From Mucilaginibacter sp. KACC 22773 (lineage in GTDB: Bacteria > Bacteroidota > Bacteroidia > Sphingobacteriales > Sphingobacteriaceae), in assembly GCF_028736215.1 (NCBI RefSeq), contig NZ_CP117883.1, positions 7,316,001 through 7,380,000 on the forward strand: a stretch of DNA of 64,000 bases, given 5' to 3'. The notes beneath the pieces were generated by a model. That model did not search any database. It was not told the origin of the DNA and worked only from the letters and a program-made list of their open reading frames with translations. This document shows, piece after piece, positions 36,556 to 46,200 of the stretch. Both the position numbers and the translations under genes were made by a program. The first letter of the stretch is position 1; every line of letters begins with the position of its first letter.

Positions 36556-38019
36556 ATGAAACAAAAATTGTTTGTTTACAATACTTTATCCCGCAAAAAA
36601 GAAGAATTTAAGGCCCTTAATGCCCCGCATGTGGGCATGTACGTGTGTGGCCCAACTGTTTACAGCGATGTGCATTTGGGTAACTGCCGTACCTATATAT
36701 CTTTCGATCTGATGTTTCGTTACCTTAACCATTTAGGGTACAAGGTGCGCTATGTACGTAACGTAACTGATGCCGGCCACCTGGAAGGCGATGCCGGCGA
36801 CGAAGGCGAAGATAAAATTTCAAAAAAAGCAAAACTGGCCCAACTGGAGCCCATGGAAATTGTACAAAAGTATACCGTAGGTTTTCATGATGTAATGCAG
36901 ATACTGAACACGCTGCCGCCAAGTATTGAACCAACGGCTACCGGCCATATTATTGAGCAGATAGAAATGGTAAAAGTTATTCTTGAAAAAGGATATGCTT
37001 ACGAAGTAGACGGATCGGTTTATTTTGATGTTGAAAAATATAACAAAACCAAAGATTACGGCGTGCTGAGCGGCCGCAACCTGGAAGATTTACTGAATAA
37101 CACCCGCACGCTGGGCGGTCAGCAGGAAAAACACGGCAAGCTTGATTTTGCCCTGTGGATAAAAGCCAAGCCCGAGCACCTGATGAAATGGCCATCTCCC
37201 TGGGGTGTGGGCTTCCCGGGCTGGCACCTGGAATGCTCGGCCATGAGTCAGAAATATTTGGGCGACCAGTTTGATATTCATGGAGGCGGACTGGATCTTG
37301 TGCCAACCCACCATACCAATGAGATAGCCCAGCATGTTGCCTGCTGCGGTAAAAACCCGGCCAATTACTGGGTGCATACCAATATGCTTACCGTGAACGG
37401 CCAAAAAATGTCGAAATCATTAGGGAACAGCTTTTTGCCCCATGAACTTTTCAGCGGCGAAAACTCTATCCTGAATAAGGGTTACAGCCCCATGACTGTA
37501 CGTTTTTTTATGCTGCAGGCACATTACCGTAGTACGCTTGATTTTGGCAATGATGCTATGGAGGCCTCTGAAAAAGGATTTAAGCGATTGATGAACGCCT
37601 ATGCCTTACTGGATGGTTTAAAGGTATCAGGCAGTACCGAAATTGAAATAGAGCCCCTGCTGGAGCGCTGCTATGCTGCAATGAATGATGATTTTAACAG
37701 CCCGGTATTGATTGCCGAACTGTTTGAAGCATCGCGTATCATCAACTCGGTACATGACGGCAAAATGAAGATTAACGAAGTTAACCTTGGCTTGCTTAAA
37801 AACCTCATGAAAACATTTGTGCAGGATGTTTTAGGGCTTAAAGATGAACAGGCGGACAACGACGATTTGCCTAAAATACTGAACCTGATAGTTGAACTCC
37901 GCAACGAAGCCAAGGCAAATAAAGATTATGCCACCAGTGATAAAATACGTGAAGGCCTGTCAAAAGTAGGGTTTCAGCTAAAGGATAGCAAAGAAGGCAC
38001 GCTCTGGAGTAAAAGTTAA
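36556..38019 (+). CDS. cysS: Cysteinyl-tRNA synthetase
   Basis: 487 residues; charges tRNA-Cys in the cytosol. The zinc and substrate motif MYVCGPTVYSDVHLGN (28-43, HLGN standing for HIGH), LECSAMS and HTNEIAQ zinc ligands and KMSKS (in NGQKMSKSLGN) are all present. Full length for the family. Own promoter directly at the start codon. Confidence 0.96.
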   Translation: MKQKLFVYNTLSRKKEEFKALNAPHVGMYVCGPTVYSDVHLGNCRTYISFDLMFRYLNHLGYKVRYVRNVTDAGHLEGDAGDEGEDKISKKAKLAQLEPMEIVQKYTVGFHDVMQILNTLPPSIEPTATGHIIEQIEMVKVILEKGYAYEVDGSVYFDVEKYNKTKDYGVLSGRNLEDLLNNTRTLGGQQEKHGKLDFALWIKAKPEHLMKWPSPWGVGFPGWHLECSAMSQKYLGDQFDIHGGGLDLVPTHHTNEIAQHVACCGKNPANYWVHTNMLTVNGQKMSKSLGNSFLPHELFSGENSILNKGYSPMTVRFFMLQAHYRSTLDFGNDAMEASEKGFKRLMNAYALLDGLKVSGSTEIEIEPLLERCYAAMNDDFNSPVLIAELFEASRIINSVHDGKMKINEVNLGLLKNLMKTFVQDVLGLKDEQADNDDLPKILNLIVELRNEAKANKDYATSDKIREGLSKVGFQLKDSKEGTLWSKS

Positions 38020-38025
38020 AGAGGG

Positions 38026-38056
38026 AGTATCAAGTAGTTAGTATCAGGTATCAAGA
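38026..38056 (+). repeat. Third copy of the AGTATCAAGTAG repeat
   Basis: AGTATCAAGTAGTTAGTATC, then AGGTATCAAGA, a few bases after the cysS stop. Related to 30788-30920. Confidence 0.65.
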
Positions 38057-38068
38057 CTTTGGAACGGG

Positions 38069-38104
38069 GGAACAGGAACAAAAACCTCCATTTGTCCCTG
38101 TTCC
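38069..38104. terminator. Hairpin between the convergent cysS and secreted-protein genes
   Basis: GGAACAGGAACAAA (38069-38082) pairs with TTTGTCCCTGTTCC (38091-38104), 13 of 14 pairs, loop of eight. No T run on either side, so a terminator role is only likely from its place between converging genes. Confidence 0.4.
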
Positions 38105-38114
38105 TATACAATCC

Positions 38115-38801
38115 TTAAAGCGAGTTATAATACGTGAACAGTTTGGCCAGGTCGCGGTCGCTTTTAAAATCAGTTTTATTGATTTTTATGAAGGCTTGTA
38201 CCTGGTCTGCTTTATCGGCCAGGGCGACTGCGATTGTTTTTGGATTTAGTTTAACCCGGCTTATTTTATTATCTGCAAACAAGTAATAAACAGCATCGCG
38301 CATAGCAAATGTTTTGGTAGTGGTTGCCGAATTGAAGGCCTGGTTGGAATGAATCACTTTTTTATAACGTTTTAGCAGCTTTGCTTTTCCATCGGCAATT
38401 ACCTGGTAAAAGGAGTTTTCTGATTGTTCGTCAATAGCCGGGTAACCATTGCTGAAGATGAGTGGGGCGAGAGAACTTTCATCTATTGAGCCAATATCAA
38501 ACCGGAAGCTTTTAACTGGTGCAACAAAGGCAAGGGCCATAGAATCCCTCGGGCTTTGAAATATTGGCTCGTCTTTTACAACATCATATTTCAACTTTGC
38601 AGCTATTGTTTTACCATTTGCAAAAGCCACGGTGCCCGGCAACCAGTTTGCCGCCAGGTAGGGGCTGCCCTCCACATCTATGTAGCTTTGTTCCATAACG
38701 GGCTTGCCCTGGTTGTCGTTCAGGATTTGATTTTGTGCGCTGCATATTGTTCCGCAACACATCAAACCGGCCACAATCAAGGTGAAAAAACGTATTTTCA
38801 T
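38115..38801 (-). CDS. Exported protein of unknown function
   Basis: 228 residues with a signal peptide (MKIRFFTLIVAGLMCCGTI...CSAQ). The mature part is mixed alpha/beta with a YIDVEGSPYLAANW start and an FAMRDAVYYLFADNK segment. No recognised motif. Single gene, convergent with cysS. Confidence 0.6.
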   Translation of the reverse strand: MKIRFFTLIVAGLMCCGTICSAQNQILNDNQGKPVMEQSYIDVEGSPYLAANWLPGTVAFANGKTIAAKLKYDVVKDEPIFQSPRDSMALAFVAPVKSFRFDIGSIDESSLAPLIFSNGYPAIDEQSENSFYQVIADGKAKLLKRYKKVIHSNQAFNSATTTKTFAMRDAVYYLFADNKISRVKLNPKTIAVALADKADQVQAFIKINKTDFKSDRDLAKLFTYYNSL

Positions 38802-39122
38802 AATTGCGTAAATTTATAAGCTAAAGACGTAATATGGCTTTTTAACGAAACATTATGCATATTATTGGGTTGTTTGTTTTTGTGCTTATGCAATAGCGCT
38901 GATTTTTAAAGCTTGTTAACTGATACAATAATTAATATGACCGTAATAAATTTTTATATATATAAACAGGTCTCGGCCACAATTAAATATAGCGGTTTTC
39001 GTTTCACTTTAGGCAGATAAATTGCAAAAAGTATACAGCTATGGTTATTTAAAGCAATTTGTAATTGCATAACCGACTTAAAATTTATTACTAAATTGCC
39101 TACCCAACATTCCATCAAAAAC
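38802..39122. other. Divergent AT-rich intergenic region, nothing recognised
   Basis: About 320 bases between two divergent genes for exported proteins. Very AT-rich in 38930-38970. I see no clear promoter box or repeat. Confidence 0.5.
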
Positions 39123-39995
39123 ATGAAGAAAGTATTATTAGCCGCCACATTTATGGGCTATAGCATTTTGGCCTTAGCACAGTCAGCACCGGTTAAAGTA
39201 AATAAAGTTGTAAGTGCCGAAGAAGCATTTAATAAATTAGTTGAACGTAAAGGAATAAAAGATGGCTTTTTGGCTGTTGCAGCGCCCGACGGCATTGTGT
39301 TTAAACCTGATGCCGTTAAAATTGTTGATTTTTATAGCAATATTGATAAACAGGCCGGTAAATTAAGCTGGCAGCCAAAATTTGCACGGATATCTGCCAA
39401 TGGCGATCTTGCCTTCACCGCCGGCCCCTACGTTTACCAAAATGGCAAAACTGATGACGACAAAGTTTTTGGTGACTATGTATCCATCTGGCGTGCTGAT
39501 GCTGACGATAACAATAAATTAAAACTACTGATAGATTTGGGCATACAACACCCCGAACCCGAAGGAGAAATAGTTACCGATTTTAAAGAACCGGATGCCA
39601 GCACAAAATCGGCCCCAAGCAAGGACCCCTTTACTGCCAAAAGCGTTATTGTAAATACCGATAAAATATTTAACCACTCGCTTACCATATCAACCATGGC
39701 CAGTTATAAGGAGTTTTTAAGCTCCGAAGGCCGCTATTATTTCCCGGGCTTTGAGCCAATGACAGGGCCTGATGTTATCATGAAGTTTATCAACAACGAA
39801 GCGATAAGCATAACCGCCGAAACCACCGACGCAGGCAGGTCTGTAAGTAACGATTTAGCTTATAGCTATGGCCATGCAAGGATAACCAAAGGCAATGTTG
39901 TGGGTAATTATAACTATGTACGGATTTGGGAAATAGACCAAAACAAAAAGTGGAATATTTTACTTGAAGTTTTTTCGGCTATTGAAAACGAATAA
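39123..39995 (+). CDS. Exported protein of unknown function (NTF2/DUF4440-like repeats)
   Basis: 290 residues from the ATG at 39123, which opens a signal peptide (MKKVLLAATFMGYSILALAQ); nine upstream codons are discarded. Two related halves (about 30-150 and 175-290) each hold an EAFN/YKEFLSSEG helix followed by sheet segments (FARISANGDLAFTAGPY; NDLAYSYGHARI), similar to NTF2-like folds. Function unknown. Followed by a very strong terminator. Confidence 0.6.
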   Translation: MKKVLLAATFMGYSILALAQSAPVKVNKVVSAEEAFNKLVERKGIKDGFLAVAAPDGIVFKPDAVKIVDFYSNIDKQAGKLSWQPKFARISANGDLAFTAGPYVYQNGKTDDDKVFGDYVSIWRADADDNNKLKLLIDLGIQHPEPEGEIVTDFKEPDASTKSAPSKDPFTAKSVIVNTDKIFNHSLTISTMASYKEFLSSEGRYYFPGFEPMTGPDVIMKFINNEAISITAETTDAGRSVSNDLAYSYGHARITKGNVVGNYNYVRIWEIDQNKKWNILLEVFSAIENE

Positions 39996-40010
39996 GTAGT
40001 AAAAATTTTC

Positions 40011-40056
40011 AAAACAAAGACAGCGATGGGGGAATACTCATCGCTGTTTTTGTTTT
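40011..40056. terminator. Strong bidirectional intrinsic terminator
   Basis: AAAACAAAGACAGCGATG (40011-40028) and CATCGCTGTTTTTGTTTT (40039-40056): 18 pairs with a single G-U and a ten-base loop. T runs are on both strands, so it ends both the plus-strand gene and the minus-strand lipid operon. Confidence 0.85.
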
Positions 40057-40091
40057 GGGCACCATCTTGTAAAACCAGATCGATTATTCTG

Positions 40092-41774
40092 TTAGCTGTT
40101 TTTTAGTTTCTCGTTACACTTCTTAATCTGTATCCTAATATGCTCCTCTTCCTTTTTTGTAGCTATTACTTTGCTTAGCGCGGTTTGATAATACCCCAGA
40201 GCTTTTTTATAATTCTTCAGTTTAAAAGTATAATCGCCGGCTATTACGTAAGCAAAATAGTATTGTGGATTGGTGGCAACAAGGCTGTCAGTATTGATGG
40301 ATTCGCCATCAAGCACGCGCTGGCGCATTCTGCGGAAATTCACAAAATCTTTGTATTGAGAGGTAGACAGGAAGGTGTCCGCGGGTACAGTAAGGTTTTG
40401 CTCGTTTATTTCCTGGTCCTGCTTCATGCCCCGCAGGCCGAATACTTTTTTTAGGTCGTAGCACACATACTCGCCAAGCTGCCATGGCGAGGTACTTACC
40501 CACACCAATAGCTTTTTAGGCTCAAATACAATGCTGTGGTGGCTCATCAGCTGGTTAATGGCCTTCTCGTTGCCCATGCCGATATTTTCGCCGTGCAAGC
40601 CTTTCTGATCGCGCAGGATGGCTATGGTTTTTTGTACAGTATTTTTGCCATTGGTATTTAACAATTCCATCAAACGGTTATAACGGTACGGCGAGGCGCT
40701 CTCGGCCATCTGAACTTTATTTTCTTTAGATTGACTTAGGCCTTTGCTTTGAAAGTGGTTGGCGCATACAATGTAATCCTGGTGCGGGTCGTATATATCC
40801 AGCGTATCTGGTGTTTTCTCAATCACTACGGCTTTGTTATCGGCAGCCGATGCTACCAGGAAAGCCTCGGATACAAACATTTTGCGTTTTTTGGCAATGG
40901 CATAAGCCTCCTGCGTATTTTTGGCATATTGCAAAATTTCGCGGGCTACCAACGATACCGGGGTTGCCGCGCTGGTTGGGATATTGGTTTTATCGGCATT
41001 AATGGTAACGCTTACGCCTTTCTCATTCATACCGCTTACCGCACCAATAAAACCACCCCAGGTAACCGTCATGAATTTATAACCATCGGATGGAGCGAAG
41101 AAGGCCACTATTTTATCCTGCGCAAATTTATCGCCCACGTAAAAATCAAAATTACGACCGATGATCATGGTGCTGTCCTCGCTTTTTACACCCCAGGTAC
41201 CAAAAGAGGTGCAGCCCACCAAAGCCATACTTTGCAAGGCGTGGCCAATATCATGGGCTGCGTGATAGTTTAAAATGCGCTGATAATTAGAGCCGATGTG
41301 TTGGTATTTATCCGACGCGGATTTTGAGATACCATAAATCTCTTCTTTATATTCTTCGGTAACATTTTTATCCAGGTTGCGGTTAAACCAGGCTATAAAG
41401 TATTTCAAAAAGTGACGGTAAAAGTTGGATGGTACAATGCGGCTTATCTGCTCCACAAAATGATCTTCTTGAGCTACAACTAATTCCTGGCTCAGTTTGC
41501 CGTTAATAACGCCGCGCTCAAAGGGTTTTCCTTCCACATACATCTCGAACAGGCCGCTTTTACTTTTGCGGAACCAGCTGTTATTAATGGTATAAAACCC
41601 TTTTGATGGCTGCTCCCGTTTGAGGTTAAGGCTGCTTTGGTCTTTAGGCTCGGGCGGGTAATCAATGGCAACAATGTACAGGTACACCATGCCGATAATA
41701 ATAAGCCCCACAAAGCCAAGGAATGCATATAACGTCCTTTTCCCAAACTTTTTCCAGCTAAATTTTTTACGCAT
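40092..41774 (-). CDS. C45-type autoproteolytic acyltransferase/hydrolase with TPR tail
   Basis: 560 residues. One N-terminal membrane helix (about 14-36) places the enzyme outside the cytoplasm. An Ntn-hydrolase domain of the acyl-CoA:6-APA acyltransferase/C45 group (about 75-450) has the predicted nucleophile C188 in LVGCTSFGTWG; such enzymes free this Cys by self-cleavage. A TPR-like tail spans about 490-555 (YFAYVIAGDYTFKLKNYKKALGYY). Last gene of a four-gene operon; the start overlaps the oxidoreductase gene by eight bases. It probably cleaves or transfers an acyl group of the exported product (inference). Confidence 0.82.
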   Translation of the reverse strand: MRKKFSWKKFGKRTLYAFLGFVGLIIIGMVYLYIVAIDYPPEPKDQSSLNLKREQPSKGFYTINNSWFRKSKSGLFEMYVEGKPFERGVINGKLSQELVVAQEDHFVEQISRIVPSNFYRHFLKYFIAWFNRNLDKNVTEEYKEEIYGISKSASDKYQHIGSNYQRILNYHAAHDIGHALQSMALVGCTSFGTWGVKSEDSTMIIGRNFDFYVGDKFAQDKIVAFFAPSDGYKFMTVTWGGFIGAVSGMNEKGVSVTINADKTNIPTSAATPVSLVAREILQYAKNTQEAYAIAKKRKMFVSEAFLVASAADNKAVVIEKTPDTLDIYDPHQDYIVCANHFQSKGLSQSKENKVQMAESASPYRYNRLMELLNTNGKNTVQKTIAILRDQKGLHGENIGMGNEKAINQLMSHHSIVFEPKKLLVWVSTSPWQLGEYVCYDLKKVFGLRGMKQDQEINEQNLTVPADTFLSTSQYKDFVNFRRMRQRVLDGESINTDSLVATNPQYYFAYVIAGDYTFKLKNYKKALGYYQTALSKVIATKKEEEHIRIQIKKCNEKLKNS

Positions 41775-43275
41775 TCCGTATTTTTCCTATAATGGCATCG
41801 TCGCCAAGTAATGTGGTGCAGGTAACAATAGCGCTCATAGCCGTGCCTAAAATACCATGCAGGTTAAGGTTTTGCCCGGTAAAGTACAGGTTTGGTATTT
41901 TGGTGCGCGGCGATATAAATGTTTTTAAGGTGTGCTTATAATCTTTTACAATGCCGTAAAGCGAACCATCGCCATTACCAATATAATCGCGGTAGCTAAG
42001 CGGCGTTGCCGAGTAGTAAGATTTAACATGGCTCCTGAAACCGGGGAATTTCTCTTCCACCATATCCAGCAGTTTCTCGCTTTTGCGGATCTTAAACTCC
42101 TCATATGTTTCACCCCGTTCATTAACGTTTGATACCGTGTTAAATGTATCCTCCCATGGCTTCATCTCCTCAAAGCGCATATAAGTAAGGATAGATGCGC
42201 CATCGGCATATTCTGGTGATTTAGATGATGGTGCCATGAAGTAAGCAAAACCCAGGGGCCAGTTCTCCTCGGTATACTCCGCAATATCCCAAACGTGGCC
42301 TTCTTTGCCCACGTAATAGTTGGTGTTAAAATATGGGAAGCTATCCTTTTTAAAAACCACATTTAAGGTAAACGACGATACGGAGTTTTCAAGCCCTTTC
42401 AGCCGGTTACGGTAAGCCAGCTTGATGATATCACTATCGGTCATCTCCAGCGTTTGCACCGGGTGTATGTTACTTATAAACTGCTTGCCGTAAATTTTAC
42501 CACCACCGGCTATCTCCACGTGCGATATCCTGCCATCTTCTACTATAATGCGTTTCACCTCGCAATTGCGTTTAATGACGCCACCGCGCGCACGGATATT
42601 TTTGGCTATGTACTTGGCAATCTGCGAACCGCCATCTATGCATTTATAAGAGCTTTCAATGTAGCTGTTCAGGATGAGCGCGTGTACGTAAAACGGGGTT
42701 TTATCGGCCTGGCCGGCGTAAAGGGCGTTATTGCCTGCAAGTACCGCCTGTAAACGTGGGTTGTCGGTTATCGATTCAATAAAACCTTTGGTATCTATTT
42801 CAAGCACGGCAGATTTCTCGTTAAAATCATCACCGCTTTTCAGGTTGTACAACGAAAATTTGCTGCAAACTTCTTTGATCTTATCGCAGTAGGCGTTTAG
42901 CGCAGCCTCTTCGCCGGGGAAATGTTTCAATATATGGGCGATGAAATTATCGTAGCCCTGGGCGTATTCATACTCAATGTTTTCGCCGTGGATGCCTATC
43001 TTATCAAAAACAACATCCTGCTTTTGAAGTTTAAGCTTATCTATAATGTCGATGTATTTGAATATCTGGTACAGGTTTTGCCCCTCATCCAACCCGCCAA
43101 GGTAGTGCACGCCAGAGTCGAAGATCACTTTATCGCGCACATAAGTTTGCAACGAACCTCCTATCTGCTGGTTTTTTTCGATGACGCAAACTTTAAATCC
43201 TTCTCTGCCTAATAAATCGGCGCTCACTAATCCCCCCATACCGCTGCCGATAATTACGGCATCAAAAATCTCCAT
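41767..43275 (-). CDS. FAD-dependent oxidoreductase, phytoene desaturase (CrtI)-like
   Basis: 502 residues. The dinucleotide motif GSGMGGLVSADLLGREG (11-27) with the E of VIEKN binds FAD. The rest follows the CrtI/amine-oxidase pattern (GVHYLGGLD, TGQNLNLHGILG near the end). Such enzymes desaturate or reduce polyenes or lipid chains. Third gene of the operon; no phytoene synthase or other carotenoid gene lies nearby, so the substrate is more likely an acyl or polyene chain than phytoene. Confidence 0.82.
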   Translation of the reverse strand: MEIFDAVIIGSGMGGLVSADLLGREGFKVCVIEKNQQIGGSLQTYVRDKVIFDSGVHYLGGLDEGQNLYQIFKYIDIIDKLKLQKQDVVFDKIGIHGENIEYEYAQGYDNFIAHILKHFPGEEAALNAYCDKIKEVCSKFSLYNLKSGDDFNEKSAVLEIDTKGFIESITDNPRLQAVLAGNNALYAGQADKTPFYVHALILNSYIESSYKCIDGGSQIAKYIAKNIRARGGVIKRNCEVKRIIVEDGRISHVEIAGGGKIYGKQFISNIHPVQTLEMTDSDIIKLAYRNRLKGLENSVSSFTLNVVFKKDSFPYFNTNYYVGKEGHVWDIAEYTEENWPLGFAYFMAPSSKSPEYADGASILTYMRFEEMKPWEDTFNTVSNVNERGETYEEFKIRKSEKLLDMVEEKFPGFRSHVKSYYSATPLSYRDYIGNGDGSLYGIVKDYKHTLKTFISPRTKIPNLYFTGQNLNLHGILGTAMSAIVTCTTLLGDDAIIGKIRNA

Positions 43276-43279
43276 TTAT

Positions 43280-46200
43280 CTAATCCCTGTTTTTATATTC
43301 AATTACAAAAATAATATTTGATGTGAACTTTGTCTCATCTATTATTTTGCAACTCATGCTGTTAGCCGCTGCAATATCCTCTACCAGTTGCGCCGATAAA
43401 AACGACAAGCCCCGGCTGGCTTTATTAAATTTGATGAACCTGGTCGAGAAAAACTCCGTAAGCTCCGTGCCACGGTGCTTTTCCTTCAAATCTTTATTGC
43501 CATCGCGGATGATCAGTTTGCCCCCTTCATTTAAACTGTGTATGCATCGTTCAATGATCAGCTTTTGCTCGTCAGGCTGCATGTAATGCAACATGTCGGC
43601 TATAATAATGGCATCGTATTTTTCAAATTCAAAGCTTAGTACGTCGGCATGCTCAAATTTAATCTGTGTATCCTTACTAAAGTTGTTGTTGGCTGCTTCT
43701 ATTTTATCCTCGTCATAATCAATTCCGGTAAACTCGCGCTGCGGGGCGGCAAAGTGCAGCATATAAGGCATAAAACCATAACCACACCCAATATCAAGCA
43801 TTTTCCCTTTAGCCGGCAACAGGTCATGAAACTGCTGGTAGTTTTTCTCTAAACGTATTTTTATCCGCATGTACCATTCCAGTACCGGCCCTTTGTACAG
43901 GTAGTTGTAAATCAATTGCTCTCGATAGTATCGTGGCTGTTGTATCTCTGCGCCGAGTTGCTTAAACTCAGCCTTAAAATATTTACTGATGGCTTTGGTC
44001 CGTTCGGCGTATCCGGTGCCAAAATTAGTGTCGGCGGGTTTTATGCGGGGCAGGTATTTCAGGGTGATCTTGCCGTTTTTCAACAGGAAATCGCCTTTGG
44101 TCATGCAGTAGCCGGTGCCGTGGATAAGGATGGGCTGAATGTCCATTTTTAAAGCTTCGGCCAGGTAAAAAGCCCCTTTGTGGAATCGCTTGATCTCGCC
44201 ATCTACCGACCGGGTGCCTTCGGGAAATATTACGATGGAATAGCCTTTTTTAACCCTGTCGGCCAATACATCAATACTTTCTTCGGTACCTTGCGCTACC
44301 GGGAAGTAATCGGCCATACGCACCACGGCGCCAAATACCGGCGAGTTCCATACCCAGTTATTGGTAAATAAAATGAGCCTTGGGTTCAGCATCACCAAAA
44401 TCAAAATATCTAAAAACGACTGGTGGTTGGCGATAATAACCGCTGGGTTTTTAAAATCGGCAAGTTGCTTATTGATGATCTCCTTTTTTACATTCCCCAT
44501 AATGTAAATCATCGACCAGGAAAACCTCGCCAGTATAGCATGATAAACTAATTTGCCTTTTTCTTTGCTAAATGGATTCAGCCGGAATATAAAGCCCAAT
44601 GCTGATAAGATTAAACAGCCGGTAACAAAATAGGTGAATGCAAAAATACTGATCACGAACCCGCTGATAGTCCAGGGAAAACGTTTCTTAGCGGCACGGT
44701 TTTTAATGAGGATATTGAACAGGAAGGGAATCAATATCTGCGACATGATCACCACGCAAACAATCCCGATAATAGATATGGCCGCTATTGACCGTAATGC
44801 CGGGTGCCTGGCAAAAATCAAAACCCCAAGCCCGGTTATAGTGGTTATAGCCGATAAAAAGATAGACGATTTGTAGGATGATAATACCTTTTTACCGGTT
44901 TTATACTCCTGGAGCAAGCCATCCATAATGTACAGGCTATAGTCATCGCCCAAACCGAATATCAGTGCCGAAATAATAATGTTCACGATATTAAATCCGA
45001 TACCGAAGATGCCCATCAAGCCCAAAATCCAGATCCAGGAGATAGCCATGGGGATAAAGGAAACCAGCGCCAGCTCCATGCGGCCATAGGTAAGCAGCAA
45101 CACCACAAATACCAATAGTGACGACATGACCGCTATTTTGGTAAAATCGGCATTGATGATCTCTACCAGTTTATTGGTAAGGTATTGTTTATCAATAACG
45201 GTAACATTCGGGTCGTTTTCAAAAGCTTTGTATATGGCTGCTTTTTTATCGGGCGATGTTTGTATTAGTGTTACTACTGTGGAGTGGCTTGGATATTCAT
45301 TGATGAAATTATCCAGGAAGCTTTTCCTGATCTCGGCTACATCCTCATCGTTAGTATGCGAAAAATTTTTGTTCAACAAGGCTTTAAACTTTTCAAACGC
45401 CGATACGCTAAACCCTTTTAGCTTGCCTTCGCTTTCGAGGGTAGCAAAGAGTTGTTGTTTCTTTTCAGTTGTCCAGTAAGTATTCCAGCGGTTAACGCGT
45501 TCTTTCTGTAGCGAATCGGAAATGATGAAGGAGGATACATCTGACGATTTTTTGACGATGCCCTGCGCCTTCAGTTTTTCAATCTGCCCGGCCAGCTTTT
45601 CGTTATTGATAAGCGCCCTATCCAATGTTTTTCCTTCAGATACCAGGTAAACCGATTGCAGCGCGTACTGGTTAATTTTATTGAGCTTGTTTTGCGATTG
45701 CTGCAACGCGGGCGGCATGTAGTTCATTTTGGCTACATCAAACTCAAAGGTTACATCGTTGGCTTTGTAAAAAAACACGCCTGTAAGCAGGATGATGCCG
45801 ATAACAATGTACTTGTTATACTCGGGATTAAACGAGGCCAGCTTATCAATCCACGATAGCTGAGTAAAAGTGTGGTTTTCCTGCTCTTTTTTTGTGGATA
45901 TAAATTGCGGCAAAAATACCAGCGAACAAATGGATGCGCCTATTAAACTAAAGGCTGCGAATAAACCCAGGTCCTTCAACATTTCCGACTCTACAAACTC
46001 CAGGCACAGGAAACCGCCGATGGTGGTAAAACTGCCAACGGTAAGCGGCATCACCAGGTCTTTAATTACCTGCTCCACACTTTTGGTATGGCGGTAGTGG
46101 TTAAACACATGTAGCGAATAATTGATGGCGATACCCAGCACCACCGAACCCGTGCCCAATGCAATAACAGAGATACTTCCCTTTAAAAAGTAAATAGCGG

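Noticed and set aside
40749..41273. 174-residue plus-strand frame
   Set aside because: Antisense to the C45 hydrolase gene, which has full domain support; no motif in the shadow frame.
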